Assembly (NCBI RefSeq): GCF_009380135.2
Contig: NZ_WHUT02000001.1
Coordinates: 496,001-560,000 of the forward strand
Direction of reading: 5' to 3'
DNA length: 64,000 bases
Origin: Fertoeibacter niger
Lineage (GTDB): Bacteria > Pseudomonadota > Alphaproteobacteria > Rhodobacterales > Rhodobacteraceae
In this document: positions 1 to 8,671 of the stretch, in pieces
Position numbering within the stretch: position 1 is the stretch's first letter
How the letters are laid out: every line of letters starts with the position of its first letter
Position numbers and translations under genes: made by a program
The notes under the pieces: generated by a model
The model's database searches: none
Told to the model about the DNA's origin: nothing
Seen by the model: only the letters and a program-made list of their open reading frames with translations

Positions 1-128
1 TAGTCGATGCCAAGCTGGTCAAGCGCGATGGCGATCTGCCGCTTTTCCGCGGTGGAGAATTGCACGCCCTGCGTCTGCTGCCCGTCGCGCAGGGTGGTGT
101 CATAGAGGTGGAGGCGTTCGGGGGTCAT
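1..128 (-). CDS. cimA: Citramalate synthase-like protein, N-terminal fragment
   Basis: Only the first 42 codons lie in the window; the gene runs off the left edge. The start opens with [17 protein letters not shown], the metal- and acyl-CoA-binding N-terminus of the HMGL-like TIM-barrel family (DTTLRDG-Q), in the form usual for CimA-type citramalate synthases that condense pyruvate and acetyl-CoA toward isoleucine. 2-Isopropylmalate synthase or homocitrate synthase are alternatives that cannot be excluded from this fragment. Its ATG shares four bases (ATGA) with the cysS stop codon, so the two are probably co-transcribed and translationally coupled. Confidence 0.75.
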   Translation of the reverse strand, partial: MTPERLHLYDTTLRDGQQTQGVQFSTAEKRQIAIALDQLGID

Positions 129-1648
129 TCGAGTATACTTTTTATTGTTGCTACAGTGGCACGACCGTTCAAATGCCCTTGCCCCCCGTTCGTGCCGTTT
201 GCAGTGCGATAGGCACGCAAAGACAAGCCAGCAACCTCAGCTTTCTTTTTCAGATTATCCGCGCGCTCAAAGTCCTTTTCACGCCGAAGGTCTAGCCACT
301 TTCGAACTACGTCCATAGCCGAGCTTGCTAGATTTTCGGGGAATGGACCCCAACCAATTACGCCAACGGTAGGCATATAGTCGAAGCCTTCTCGCTTCAC
401 TGTGCCATCAGGCAATTCAAACACATATGCATTGGCCCAGTCCTCATTTGCAATCTGGGCTAGATCAAACCCCAAGAACTCGGCTGTCGCCAATAACACG
501 CTTGGGTCGCCATTCTCCGCTATTCTTCCAAGTTCCGTCAGCGCCTCAGAAGTGTTCAAGTCATCTTCTAGTTCAAACACAACATCTTCACTTACTTCGC
601 CAGCCTTAACCCCTGCAACTAAATGCGCCCATGTTCGTAGTTTTTCCGTTGCCTGTTTCGCCTTCTCCGCCGTCCAGTCCATCGGTTTCGAGTAATGCGT
701 CCCCAGCATCACCAGCCGGATCACTTCCCCTGGATAACCCTGATCCAGCAAATTGCGCACGGTAAAGAAATTGCCCAAGGATTTGGACATCTTCTTCCCC
801 TCCACCTGCAACATCTCGTTGTGCAGCCAATAGCGCGCGAATTTCTTGGCCCCAGTCGGATCACCCTCATCCGCCAGCGCGCAGCAGGATTGCGCGATCT
901 CATTCTCGTGGTGCGGAAATTGCAGGTCCATCCCGCCCGCATGAATGTCGAACGTATCGCCCAGCAGGTCCAGCGCCATGGCCGAGCATTCGATATGCCA
1001 GCCGGGGCGGCCCCGGCCCCATGGCGAATCCCAGCCCGGTTCCTCGCCTGACGAAGGTTTCCACAGCACGAAATCCATCGGGTCGCGCTTGTAGGGGGCC
1101 ACCTCCACCCGTGCCCCCGCGATCATGTCATCCACTGACCGGCCCGACAGCTTGCCATAGGCGGGGTAGGACCGCACGTCAAACAGCACATGGCCCTCGG
1201 CGGCATAGGCATGGCCGCGCGCGATCAGCCCTTCGATCATCGTCACCATCTGGGGGATGTATTCCGTGGCCCTTGGCGCGTGATCGGGGCGCAGGGCCCC
1301 CAGCGCATCCATGTCGGCGTGATACCAGCCGATGGTTTGCTCGGTCCGTTCGCGGATCAGCGCCTCCAGCGGGCGGGGGTCGCCCGCCTGCTGGCGGGCC
1401 AGTGCCGCCGCGTTGATCTTGTCATCCACATCGGTGAAGTTGCGCACATATGTGACGGCACCCTCGCCGTAGACATGCCGCAGCAGACGGTAGAGCACGT
1501 CAAACACCACCACCGGCCGGGCATTGCCCAGATGCGCGCGGTCATAGACGGTGGGGCCACAGACATACATCCGCACATTGCCGGGATCCAGCGGGACAAA
1601 ATCTTCCTTGCGCCGCGTGCGCGTGTTGTAAAGCCGGATGCCGGTCAT
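125..1648 (-). CDS. cysS: Cysteinyl-tRNA synthetase
   Basis: Charges tRNA-Cys with cysteine in the cytoplasm. The class I signatures are present: HLGN at residues 39-42 (the HIGH motif), KMSKS at 286-290, and the zinc ligands C30, C221 and the HHENE segment at 246-250. The start chosen gives MTGIRLYNT; a start 12 codons upstream would add residues not typical of the family. Length is 507 residues. The part after about residue 330 (DNA left of about position 661) is unusual. Sampled 60-base stretches there are 43-48% GC against 57-75% in the rest of the gene. The protein sequence also departs from the normal CysS tail, although a helix like the usual one ([16 protein letters not shown]) remains. 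This looks like a recombinant 3' third. Confidence 0.95.
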   Translation of the reverse strand: MTGIRLYNTRTRRKEDFVPLDPGNVRMYVCGPTVYDRAHLGNARPVVVFDVLYRLLRHVYGEGAVTYVRNFTDVDDKINAAALARQQAGDPRPLEALIRERTEQTIGWYHADMDALGALRPDHAPRATEYIPQMVTMIEGLIARGHAYAAEGHVLFDVRSYPAYGKLSGRSVDDMIAGARVEVAPYKRDPMDFVLWKPSSGEEPGWDSPWGRGRPGWHIECSAMALDLLGDTFDIHAGGMDLQFPHHENEIAQSCCALADEGDPTGAKKFARYWLHNEMLQVEGKKMSKSLGNFFTVRNLLDQGYPGEVIRLVMLGTHYSKPMDWTAEKAKQATEKLRTWAHLVAGVKAGEVSEDVVFELEDDLNTSEALTELGRIAENGDPSVLLATAEFLGFDLAQIANEDWANAYVFELPDGTVKREGFDYMPTVGVIGWGPFPENLASSAMDVVRKWLDLRREKDFERADNLKKKAEVAGLSLRAYRTANGTNGGQGHLNGRATVATIKSILE

Positions 1649-1823
1649 GGTCGTTCCCCGCCAGAGGCAGGCCCCGCTTGCCATCCCTGCCCCCGTCCCG
1701 GCCCGGGCCCCTTCGTCATAGAGTGGAAACGAAAACAGCCGCCCGCCGGAACGATGTCAGCAGGTAATGCAGCAGATCGGGGCGATGCGTGTTTTCATGG
1801 CCCCGGGCATAGCGCAAAACCGG

Positions 1824-1851
1824 CCCCGCGGGCAAGGAAAAACCCGCGGGG
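1824..1851 (-). terminator. Hairpin downstream of the 1861-2334 membrane gene
   Basis: Perfect 9-bp inverted repeat CCCCGCGGG / CCCGCGGGG with a 10-base loop, 10 bases beyond the stop codon on the minus strand. On that strand the loop, not the tail, holds the T run, so it is a weak candidate terminator. The rest of the 1649-1860 gap shows no gene. Confidence 0.4.
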
Positions 1852-1860
1852 CGCGGCGTG

Positions 1861-2334
1861 TCAGGCTATCATCCGCGCCTCGTGCCAGCGCACCACCATG
1901 GCCGCGACCACGGCAAACAGCACATGGCCGACAAGCGCCACCCAGGTGATGCCGGTAAAGCCCAGGAATGCCGGCTGCCCCGCGATCAGCGTGGCCATGA
2001 AATACATCGCAAACACCCACAGGCCCACACCATACAGCAGCGCCACCGGGAACCACGGCAGGCCGGGGGCAAAGCGCCGCGCCAAAGGTTCGGCGATGAA
2101 CATCCAGCCAAAGGGATAGGCCAGCAGCCCCGCCATATAATGCAGGAAATGCGCGCCGGGCCCATAGGCTGCGCCGGTCAGCACCTTGATCACGTTGTTG
2201 GCCAGTGGCACAGGGGCAAGGCTGGCAAAGCCCAGCATCGGCGACAGGCTTTGCCCGAAGGCGTCAAAGGCCACGGTGGCGACCGAACCGGCCAGAATCA
2301 TGGTCCAGAGGGTTGAAAGGTTTGCGCTGCGCAT
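1861..2334 (-). CDS. Small integral membrane protein, unknown function
   Basis: A 157-residue protein with about four hydrophobic segments, at roughly residues 10-30, 55-80, 90-115 and 125-148. There is no cleavable signal and no catalytic motif I recognise. Charged residues are concentrated at the loops and at the C-terminal end (VVRWHEARMIA), which fits a polytopic inner-membrane protein. It stands alone, divergent from the MmcQ/YjbR gene across a 148-base intergenic region. I do not recognise the family well enough to name it. Confidence 0.7.
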   Translation of the reverse strand: MRSANLSTLWTMILAGSVATVAFDAFGQSLSPMLGFASLAPVPLANNVIKVLTGAAYGPGAHFLHYMAGLLAYPFGWMFIAEPLARRFAPGLPWFPVALLYGVGLWVFAMYFMATLIAGQPAFLGFTGITWVALVGHVLFAVVAAMVVRWHEARMIA

Positions 2335-2482
2335 CGTTGTCTCCGTTTCTGCCCCGGGGGCGTTTCATGGCGCCGTGATAGGCGCTGAGCCGGGGCCAGG
2401 CCTAGGCCGTGTCAGGTTTTTCACCGCGATGTTTTTGTTTGAAATGCTGTAACATCCTGGCCGGGAGTGCTATTCTTGGCCC

Positions 2483-2824
2483 ATGACACGCGCCCTTGTG
2501 AACCGCCATTGCGCCACCCTGCCCGGGGCCGAGATTTCGGATCCCTGGGGCGGCGGGCATGATGCCTGGAAGGTGGGCGGCAAGATGTTTGCCGTGGTGG
2601 GTGTGATGGATGATGGCGTGTCGGTGAAATGCCCCGATACCGAAACCGCCGCCCTGCTGATCGAAATGGGCCGGGCGGTGCGCGCGCCCTATTTCCATGC
2701 CAGTTGGGTGCGCCTGCCGTGGAGCGTGGAGTCCGACGAGATTGCCGAACGGCTGACGACATCCTACCGCATCATCCGCGCGGGCCTGCCGAAAAAGGTG
2801 CAGGCGGCGCTGGGGCCGTTCTGA
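2483..2824 (+). CDS. MmcQ/YjbR family protein
   Basis: A 113-residue single-domain protein of the MmcQ/YjbR (CyaY-like fold) family. Supporting features are an early PGAE-SDPWGGGHDAWKVGGKMFAV block, the central VSVKCPD strand and a C-terminal SYRIIRAGLPKK helix. Members are often annotated as DNA-binding, but a cellular role is not established. The gene starts on the far side of the intergenic region shared with the divergent membrane protein. Length is normal for the family. Confidence 0.85.
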   Translation: MTRALVNRHCATLPGAEISDPWGGGHDAWKVGGKMFAVVGVMDDGVSVKCPDTETAALLIEMGRAVRAPYFHASWVRLPWSVESDEIAERLTTSYRIIRAGLPKKVQAALGPF

Positions 2825-2846
2825 CGCCGCGCGGCGCGGCATGACG

Positions 2847-2879
2847 GCAACTGTCACTTGTCTTTTGTGCCCGGGCGAC
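2847..2879 (+). promoter_or_regulatory. Upstream element, copy A (TGTCACTTG box)
   Basis: Contains CTGTCACTTGTC followed by a GGGC-AC segment. It matches copy B (3467-3500) at most positions, and both TGTCAC cores lie the same distance (about 64 bases) from their start codons. A shorter version (copy C) sits at 14025. I cannot find a convincing -10 box, so whether it is a promoter or a protein-binding site is open. Confidence 0.4.
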
Positions 2880-2914
2880 GGCCTGCTGCCGGTGCATCAC
2901 ACAAAGGATACCCC

Positions 2915-3409
2915 ATGCGCGCCCTGCTCGTTTTCGCCCTGCTGATCGCTGCGGGGGCTGCCGAGGCCCGCAATGTGCGGGAGACCCATTTTGAAAACCC
3001 GTCGCAGCCCAGCGACCGCTGTTTCGACCGGGTCTACAGCCGCGACCATATGCGCAAGCACCCGCAGCAGACGGTCACGCGGCTGACGGTGATCCTGTCG
3101 GAAACGCCCGGGCCGAGGGGTGGTGCGGTGCTTGATCTGTTTGCCGAGCTGAAGAACGGCATGGGCGGGCAAAGCAACTTTGCCAAGGTGATCTGCGCGC
3201 CGCTTGGCAGTGTGCTGGATTGCACACCCGCAGACGGTTCCGCCGGGGGCGTGACGGTGCAGGCGGCCAAGGGCGGCGCACTGCTGGTATCACTGAAATG
3301 GCAGGGGCTGATTTTCGACAACCCCGAGGGCGGCATGTGGGTGCAGGGCGACGCGGGCGATGACCGGCAGTTTCTGGTACCCAACGTGGCGCCCGAAGCC
3401 TGCTATTGA
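2915..3409 (+). CDS. Exported protein, unknown function (tandem paralogue 1)
   Basis: A 164-residue protein with a short signal peptide (MRALLVFALLIAAGAAEA, cleavage likely after AEA), so it should be periplasmic. The mature part has cysteines in a widely spaced pattern and ends with QGDAGDDRQFLVPNV and a terminal cysteine two residues from the end. The next gene is a clear paralogue: both share RNV-(E/D)THF, a SDRCF/SDGCF cysteine, HP-QTV, a GG-T-(Q/S)AAK-GALL segment and the QGDAGDDR-FL-PNV tail. The start was chosen for the signal peptide; the upstream in-frame ATG has none. Function is not recognised. Confidence 0.8.
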   Translation: MRALLVFALLIAAGAAEARNVRETHFENPSQPSDRCFDRVYSRDHMRKHPQQTVTRLTVILSETPGPRGGAVLDLFAELKNGMGGQSNFAKVICAPLGSVLDCTPADGSAGGVTVQAAKGGALLVSLKWQGLIFDNPEGGMWVQGDAGDDRQFLVPNVAPEACY

Positions 3410-3466
3410 CCCCTGCTGCGGCGCGGCTTGCAGCCAGCCGGTGGCACCGCGCGCACCTGCCGCCCG

Positions 3467-3500
3467 GCAAACTGTCACTTGCCTTTCGCGTGCGGGCAAC
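3467..3500 (+). promoter_or_regulatory. Upstream element, copy B (TGTCACTTG box)
   Basis: Begins GCAAACTGTCACTTGCC and continues with a GCGGGCAAC segment. It is nearly the same as copy A and at the same spacing to the downstream start codon, so the duplication of the exported-protein gene included its control region. Confidence 0.4.
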
Positions 3501-3535
3501 CTCCTGATAAATCATTCTCATCCAAAGGAAAACTG

Positions 3536-4027
3536 ATGCGCAATCTTCTTGTTCTGGCCCTGGTGCTGACCGGCGGGGCGGCCGAGGCCCGCAATGTGCT
3601 GGACACGCATTTCAACAGCCGGGGGGCGGCCAGCGATGGCTGTTTCGTCCGCAGCTATACCCGCGCCCATCTGGCGCAGCATCCGCGCCAGACCGTGCGG
3701 CAGATGATGGTGATCCGGTCGGCCGAGCGTGCCCCGCAGGGCGGCGTGGTGGTGGATGTTCTGGTGGCAGTCAACGCCCCCGACCCGACCCATGCGATTC
3801 AGGCAAGCTGCACCGCGCGCGGCGACAGGCAGGTCTGTGTGAACACGGATGGCTCGCAGGGCGGCTTTACCCTCAGCGCCGCCAAGAATGGCGCGCTGCT
3901 GATGCAGTTGATGCCGCAGGGGCTGGTCTTTGGCGCGGCCGACAACGAGGGCGTCTGGTTGCAGGGCGATGCGGGCGACGACAGGGAATTCCTGATCCCG
4001 AATGTCGATCAGCAAAACTGCATGTGA
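3536..4027 (+). CDS. Exported protein, unknown function (tandem paralogue 2)
   Basis: A 163-residue periplasmic protein with signal peptide MRNLLVLALVLTGGAAEA and the same layout as its upstream neighbour. It has an SDGCF cysteine, two cysteines about 10 residues apart in the middle (ASCTAR-GDRQVC), a GGFTLSAAKNGALL segment, the QGDAGDDREFLIPNV motif and a cysteine as the penultimate residue. The conserved cysteines suggest disulfides in an oxidising compartment. The pair is a tandem duplication that has diverged considerably. No catalytic motif is visible. It is convergent with uup. Confidence 0.8.
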   Translation: MRNLLVLALVLTGGAAEARNVLDTHFNSRGAASDGCFVRSYTRAHLAQHPRQTVRQMMVIRSAERAPQGGVVVDVLVAVNAPDPTHAIQASCTARGDRQVCVNTDGSQGGFTLSAAKNGALLMQLMPQGLVFGAADNEGVWLQGDAGDDREFLIPNVDQQNCM

Positions 4028-4040
4028 CAGTCACACGGCA

Positions 4041-4058
4041 GGGCGGCCTCAGCCGCCC
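4041..4058. terminator. Hairpin between convergent genes
   Basis: GGGCGGC / GCCGCCC with a CTCA loop, between the exported-protein gene and the convergent uup gene and overlapping the last codons of uup. No T run follows, so it is a stem-only candidate that could act in both directions. Confidence 0.4.
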
Positions 4059-5860
4059 GCCTTTTCCTCCAGCGCCAGCCATTCGGCCTCGGCTGCCGCC
4101 AGCACCTTCTGCCGTTCGGCCAGCATCTCGCCCGCCTTGCGGAACTTCACCGGCTCTTTCTGGAACAGATCGTCGGATGACAGAAGGTCGGTCAGCTTGT
4201 TGATCTCGGCTTCCAGCTTTTCGATCACGTCGGGCAGTTGTTCCAGCCGCTTGCGTTCAGTGAAACTCAGCCCCTCGCTGCGCCGCGATTCAGGCTTTGT
4301 GCTGGCCGGGGCCGTGGTGCGGCGGGCGTCGAACACCTCCTCCACCTGCGCCACACCGCGCTGCGCCTGATAATCGGACCAGCCGCCGGGATAGACCGTG
4401 GCCGAGCCCTGCCCTTCCAGCGCCACGGTGGCGGTGGCCACGCGGTCGATGAAATCGCGGTCATGGCTGACCAGCAGCACCGTGCCGTCATATTCGCCCA
4501 GAATGTCCTGCAACAGATCCAGCGTTTCCACATCCAGATCGTTGGTCGGTTCGTCCAGGATCAGCAGGTTCGATTCCTTGGCCATGATGCGGGCCAGCAA
4601 AAGCCGGGCCTTTTCACCGCCTGAAAGGCTGCGCACCGGGGCGCGGGCCTGCCGTTCGTCGAACAGGAAATCCTTCAGATAGCCCACCACATGTTTCGGA
4701 ACACCCCGCACCATCACCTGATCGGAGGCACCCGAAACCGCCATCGTCGGATCATTGGTCAGGTTGTCCCACAAGGATTCGTCCGGGGCCAGTTGCGCGC
4801 GGGTCTGGTCGAACACAGCAATTTGCAGGTTGGTGCCCAGCACCACATTGCCACTGTCAGGCGCAATTTCACCGGTCAGCATTTTCAGGATCGTGGTCTT
4901 GCCGACGCCATTGGGGCCGACAAAGGCCACGCGGTCGCCACGCAGGATGCGCAGATCGAAATCGCGGGTGATCACCCGGTCGCCGAAGGCTTTGGAAATG
5001 CCCCTGGCCTCGATCACGCGCTTGCCCGATTGCGGGCCGGCCTCCAGCTCCAGCTGGGCCGTGCCCTGCCGGCGGATCTGGCTGCCGCGTTCCTCGCGCA
5101 GCGCGGCCAGCGCCCGCACCCGGCCCTGATTGCGCTTGCGCCGGGCGCTGATGCCTTCAACCGCCCATTTCGCCTCGGCCTTGATCTTGCGGTCAAGCTT
5201 GTGGCGGGCGTCATCCTCTTCGGCCCAGATGGTTTCGCGCCAGTCCTCGAAACCGTCAAAACCGGATTCGCGGCGGCGCACCTGCCCCCGGTCGATCCAC
5301 AGGGTCGCCTTGGTCAGCGCCCGCAGGAACGCCCGGTCGTGGCTGATCAGCACGAAGGCGGTGCGCGTGCCTTTCAGCTCTTCCTCAAGCCACTGGATCG
5401 CCTGAATGTCCAGATGGTTGGTCGGCTCGTCCAGCAGCATCAGTTCGGGCGCATGGGCCAGCAGTTTCGCCAGCGCCGCGCGGCGTTTCTCGCCACCCGA
5501 GGCGGATGTGACCGGCGTTTCCGGCGTGAACTTCAATCCCTCGGCCACCATGGCCACGCGGTATTCCTCGCCCTCGGGCAGTTGTGCCGCGGCGAAATCG
5601 CCCAAGGTCGCAAAGCCCGACAGATCGGGATCCTGCTCCATATAGCCCACCACCACGCCGGGCGGCACCACACGCGCGCCACGGTCGGGTTCAACCAGAC
5701 CGGCCATCACCTTCATCAGGGTGGATTTGCCCGAGCCATTGCGCCCCACCAGCGCCACCCGGTCACCCGGATGCACCACAAGGTCAAGGTCGTCGAATAC
5801 CGGATTGCCGCCGAAAGTCAGCGAGATGCCGGAGAGTTGCAAAAGGGGTGCGCGTGCCAT
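4049..5860 (-). CDS. uup: ABC-F family ATPase Uup
   Basis: A soluble protein with two ATP-binding cassettes and no membrane domain. The first Walker A (GRNGSGKS) is at residues 39-46, followed by a SGGEKRRAALAKLL signature and LLLDEPTNHLD. The second cassette has GPNGVGKTT, LSGGEKARLLLARI and LILDEPTNDLD. A charged linker with many Arg and Lys residues joins them, and a C-terminal coiled coil (about the last 75 residues) ends the protein, as in Uup. ABC-F proteins act on ribosomes or nucleic acids; Uup is linked to DNA-structure tolerance and ribosome function. The start MARAPLLQLSGI was chosen; an upstream ATG would add 19 atypical residues. Length is 603 residues. Confidence 0.92.
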   Translation of the reverse strand: MARAPLLQLSGISLTFGGNPVFDDLDLVVHPGDRVALVGRNGSGKSTLMKVMAGLVEPDRGARVVPPGVVVGYMEQDPDLSGFATLGDFAAAQLPEGEEYRVAMVAEGLKFTPETPVTSASGGEKRRAALAKLLAHAPELMLLDEPTNHLDIQAIQWLEEELKGTRTAFVLISHDRAFLRALTKATLWIDRGQVRRRESGFDGFEDWRETIWAEEDDARHKLDRKIKAEAKWAVEGISARRKRNQGRVRALAALREERGSQIRRQGTAQLELEAGPQSGKRVIEARGISKAFGDRVITRDFDLRILRGDRVAFVGPNGVGKTTILKMLTGEIAPDSGNVVLGTNLQIAVFDQTRAQLAPDESLWDNLTNDPTMAVSGASDQVMVRGVPKHVVGYLKDFLFDERQARAPVRSLSGGEKARLLLARIMAKESNLLILDEPTNDLDVETLDLLQDILGEYDGTVLLVSHDRDFIDRVATATVALEGQGSATVYPGGWSDYQAQRGVAQVEEVFDARRTTAPASTKPESRRSEGLSFTERKRLEQLPDVIEKLEAEINKLTDLLSSDDLFQKEPVKFRKAGEMLAERQKVLAAAEAEWLALEEKAGG

Positions 5861-5914
5861 GCGGGCGGGGTATCCGGGGCGGAAGGCGGCGTCAACGGGG
5901 GGCGGGGCCTTGTT

Positions 5915-5961
5915 CAAAATCCTTGGAAGGATTTTGGCAAATTTCTTGCAAAAGAAATTTG
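5915..5961. repeat. Double AT-rich hairpin, intergenic repeat copy 1
   Basis: Two adjacent perfect inverted repeats. 5915-5936 has arms CAAAATCCTT / AAGGATTTTG around GG; 5938-5961 has arms CAAATTTCTT / AAGAAATTTG with a GCAA loop. Read on the minus strand, the second begins GCGCCAAATTT, like the elements at 21031 and 35677. It lies between uup and olsB, so it may end olsB transcription. Confidence 0.75.
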
Positions 5962-5964
5962 GCG

Positions 5965-6735
5965 CTACCCCGCCACGCCGCGCAGCAGCCGCGCCCGGGC
6001 GGGGGGGATCGCGCGGATTTCCAGCCCGGTGAACACATGCAGCGTGTTCAGATCCCGGTCCACCACGGCGTGATCGCTGACCCAGCCGCCCATCAGCAGA
6101 TAGGTGCGCAGCAGGGGCGGCATGCCCAGCATGGCGCGTTTGGCATCCGGCGTGCGGCGGCGCAGTTTCTGGGCAAAGCGGAACACATTGGGCGCCTTCA
6201 CCCGTGGCAGCCAGCGTTTCGGGGCCAGATGCCGGTCTTTCAGCATGGCGAAGGCGTCGTGATACGCCTCGGCCTCGGTCCCGTGAAAGCTGGAGCAGCC
6301 GAACAGCATCTCGACCCCCTGCTCGTCCACATAGGCGGTCATCGCGCCCCAGGCCACGCGCAGGATGTCGGGGTCGCGCCAGTCGGGGTGGATGCAGAAG
6401 CGGCCCATTTCCACCATCGGCCCTTCGAACTTCTTCAGCGCCGACAATTCATAGAACTGCGCCGAATAGCTGCGGCCAATCTCGGTGCCGCCGGTCAGCG
6501 GCAGCAGCCGGAAACAGCACACCAGCGTGCCGGTCTTCACCTCTTCCACCAGGACATGCGTGCAGACCGCGTCGAAGGCATCGGCATCGCGGCCTTCGGC
6601 GCGCGGGCCGTTCTGCGGCGGAACCACGGCATCAGCGCCGATGAATGTCAGGAACCGCAGCCGCTGGGCGCGGGCCAGATCATCCTCGGTGGCCGCGATA
6701 CGCGCCGCATAGCGGCCTTTGCGCAATGCCAGCAC
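5965..6735 (-). CDS. olsB: Ornithine-acyl carrier protein N-acyltransferase (OlsB-like)
   Basis: A GNAT-fold acyltransferase of the OlsB family, which puts a 3-hydroxyacyl chain from acyl-ACP on the alpha-amino group of ornithine, the first step of ornithine-lipid synthesis. Family features are LRFLTFI near the start, the central [11 protein letters not shown] strand, and [10 protein letters not shown] before the C-terminal helical part. The start is taken as GTG ([16 protein letters not shown]) because GGAGG lies six bases upstream and this matches the usual N-terminus; an ATG further up has no such support. Length is 256 residues. No olsA follows; the nearest O-acyltransferase is the distant gene at 24619. 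Divergent from msrB. Confidence 0.85.
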   Translation of the reverse strand: MLALRKGRYAARIAATEDDLARAQRLRFLTFIGADAVVPPQNGPRAEGRDADAFDAVCTHVLVEEVKTGTLVCCFRLLPLTGGTEIGRSYSAQFYELSALKKFEGPMVEMGRFCIHPDWRDPDILRVAWGAMTAYVDEQGVEMLFGCSSFHGTEAEAYHDAFAMLKDRHLAPKRWLPRVKAPNVFRFAQKLRRRTPDAKRAMLGMPPLLRTYLLMGGWVSDHAVVDRDLNTLHVFTGLEIRAIPPARARLLRGVAG

Positions 6736-6859
6736 GGGTTGCCTCCTTCTTGGCTTGGCGAACCGGGAACGGCCCCCTAGATATGACTGCGAAGCACCCT
6801 GCATGCAAGCTGTGACGGCATTGCGACAGGGCATGACAACGCGGCAAGGAGTGGCCAAA

Positions 6860-7255
6860 ATGACGATTTCGGTGCAGAAGACGGACGAGGAATGGCGCGC
6901 GCAACTGTCGGATCTGGCCTACAAGGTGACGCGCAAGCATGGCACGGAACGCGCCTTTACCCATGACAATTTCCCCAAGGAACCCGGCACCTACCGCTGT
7001 ATCTGCTGCGACGCGCCACTTTTCGACCAGGCGCAGAAGTTCGACAGCGGCACCGGCTGGCCCAGCTTCTGGGCGCCGCTGGATGAAACCGCCGTGGAAA
7101 CGCAAGAGGACCGCGGGTTCTTCATGCGCCGCACCGAGGTGCATTGCGCGGCCTGTGCTGCACATCTGGGCCATGTGTTTCCCGACGGGCCTGCGCCCAC
7201 CGGCCTGCGCTATTGCATGAACGGCGTGGCGCTGAAGTTCGAGCCGGGCGAGTAA
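6860..7255 (+). CDS. msrB: Peptide-methionine (R)-S-oxide reductase MsrB
   Basis: Reduces methionine-R-sulfoxide in proteins. All family hallmarks are visible: the zinc cysteine pairs C47/C50 (CICC) and C96/C99 (CAAC), the GTGWPSF block at about 64-70, and the catalytic cysteine C119 in RYCMNG near the C-terminus. The 131-residue length is that of a stand-alone MsrB. The start [12 protein letters not shown] follows a GGAG-like Shine-Dalgarno sequence. It is expressed divergently from olsB and faces bamE. Confidence 0.95.
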   Translation: MTISVQKTDEEWRAQLSDLAYKVTRKHGTERAFTHDNFPKEPGTYRCICCDAPLFDQAQKFDSGTGWPSFWAPLDETAVETQEDRGFFMRRTEVHCAACAAHLGHVFPDGPAPTGLRYCMNGVALKFEPGE

Positions 7256-7261
7256 GGCAAA

Positions 7262-7284
7262 GGGCGGCCCCAGGCGGGCCGCCC
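7262..7284. terminator. GC-rich hairpin between msrB and bamE
   Basis: Perfect 9-bp inverted repeat GGGCGGCCC / GGGCCGCCC with a CAGGC loop in the short gap between the two convergent stop codons. There is no T tract on either side, so termination efficiency cannot be judged. Confidence 0.5.
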
Positions 7285-7291
7285 GGACGGG

Positions 7292-7777
7292 TCACTCCAG
7301 CACGTCCTCGGCGCGGATGCGGCCCAGACCACCCAGCAATTGCGAGATCAGCGACACGCCGCGCACGTTGGTTTCGGTCACGCGGCGCGACAAGGGCACG
7401 ACGCGGCCCTGTTCCAGGCCAAAGCGTTCGACATTCTGCACCACGCCCTCGGGGGTAAAGCTGATGGCGACAACCTGGCGGTCCACCTCTTGCGGTGCGC
7501 GGGCACCATAGTGGCGGTAGCGGCTTTGCACGTAATACCAGCCTTCGTCGTTCAGAAGGCCGGCAGCCGAGGGGCGGCCCACAACCTCGGCCACCGTCTC
7601 GCGCGTGTCGCGGCCCACCTCGATCTGGGCCAGATCAGTGTCTTCGGGGGCATAGCCATGGTTGCGGAACACCGGCGAACAGGCCACCGCCAGCATCACC
7701 GCAAGGCCCAGCGTCAGGTTGCGCGCCCTGCGGGCCAAGCGCCCTGCCCCCGTCCCGTTTCCCCCTGCCAGACCCAT
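7292..7777 (-). CDS. bamE: Outer membrane protein assembly factor BamE
   Basis: A small lipoprotein of the SmpA/OmlA (BamE) family, part of the BAM complex that inserts beta-barrel proteins. An N-terminal hydrophobic stretch ends in the lipobox LAVAC, so the mature protein begins at that cysteine. The BamE core follows: an IEVGRDTRETVAEVVGRPS helix (the G-T-EV-ELLG-P pattern), then WYYVQSRY and the VVAISFTPEGVVQNVERF strands. The start MGLAGGNGTG gives 161 residues; a later ATG nearer the lipobox is also possible. Divergent from the DUF177 gene. Confidence 0.88.
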   Translation of the reverse strand: MGLAGGNGTGAGRLARRARNLTLGLAVMLAVACSPVFRNHGYAPEDTDLAQIEVGRDTRETVAEVVGRPSAAGLLNDEGWYYVQSRYRHYGARAPQEVDRQVVAISFTPEGVVQNVERFGLEQGRVVPLSRRVTETNVRGVSLISQLLGGLGRIRAEDVLE

Positions 7778-7858
7778 CTCGACCTCTTGCCTTGCGGGTC
7801 CAACACCCGTATCCCGAACCGATCCGGCGCAACCCTGCCGGCGGCTTTGTCTTGGCTT

Positions 7859-7878
7859 ACAGAAGGTCGCGCTTCTGT
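7859..7878. promoter_or_regulatory. Inverted repeat between bamE and the DUF177 gene
   Basis: Perfect 7-bp arms ACAGAAG / CTTCTGT separated by GTCGCG, in the 220-base divergent intergenic region. The geometry suits a dimeric DNA-binding protein. The rest of this gap shows nothing else I can support. Confidence 0.3.
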
Positions 7879-7997
7879 TCAAGAAAGGAACGCGGCGGCA
7901 ACGCTTTGCTGCCGTTGTCACGGCACAGCGCCGCCCGGGCGCCCCCGCCTGGACATCGCGCGCCGCCCACATGCGAACCCACAAAGGGACATGACCC

Positions 7998-8567
7998 ATG
8001 AGTGATGCAAAACCCGTCAGCCCCGACCTGCCGCTGAGCCTGCCGTTCCGCTCGGCCGCGCTGCCCACACGAAAGCCCACCCGGTTTGATCTGGCTCCCG
8101 ATGGTGCCACACAGGCGATGGTGGCCACGCTTCTGGGGATCAGCAACGTCAGGGGCCTGACCTTCAAGGGTGAGATCCGCCCGGCGGGCAAACATGATTT
8201 CGTGCTGGAGGGGCAGTTGTCGGCCACCGTGGTGCAGCCTTGCGGCATCACGCTGGCCCCGGTGACGACGCGGATCAACGAGGCGGTGCTGCGCCGCTAT
8301 CTGGCCGATTACACCCCGCCCGGTGCCGAGGAGGTGGAAATGCCCGAGGATGACAGCGAGGAACCGCTGCCCGAGGTGATCGACGCGGGTGCCGTGGCGG
8401 TCGAGGCGCTGGCGCTGGCGTTGCCGCTTTACCCCCGCGCGCCGGGGGCCGAACTGGGCGAGGCGGTGTTCGCCGCACCGGGGGCCGCCCCGCTGCGCGA
8501 GGCCGATCTGAAACCCTTCGCCGGCCTCGCAGCGTTGAAAGACCGCCTGACCCCGCCCGAGGACTAG
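7998..8567 (+). CDS. DUF177 (YceD-like) protein
   Basis: A 189-residue protein of the DUF177/YceD family, which sits almost universally just upstream of rpmF in bacteria, as here. The family is tied to large-subunit rRNA or ribosome metabolism, but its biochemical role is unclear. Family features are the early hydrophobic strands, FEGQLSA-like (VLEGQLSATVVQPCGITLAPV) with its single cysteine, an acidic middle (PEDDSEEPLPEV), and the short helix near the end. The last residues LKDRLTPPED are typical. Confidence 0.9.
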   Translation: MSDAKPVSPDLPLSLPFRSAALPTRKPTRFDLAPDGATQAMVATLLGISNVRGLTFKGEIRPAGKHDFVLEGQLSATVVQPCGITLAPVTTRINEAVLRRYLADYTPPGAEEVEMPEDDSEEPLPEVIDAGAVAVEALALALPLYPRAPGAELGEAVFAAPGAAPLREADLKPFAGLAALKDRLTPPED

Positions 8568-8671
8568 CGCCGCATGGCCAGCGCCCTGCCCCGCCTTCGC
8601 CACATGCCCTGACCCGTTCACCCCGTGCCGCAAGCCCTTGACCCGCCCGCAGAACATGGCACAGAAAGGGC

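Noticed and set aside
402-695. Plus-strand small gene in the low-GC part of cysS
   Set aside because: The Ser-rich frame has no recognisable domain, and the opposite frame continues CysS to its natural stop.
4691-6073. Plus-strand open frame opposite uup
   Set aside because: Same kind of shadow: the Uup Walker and signature motifs are on the minus strand and the plus frame shows no family.
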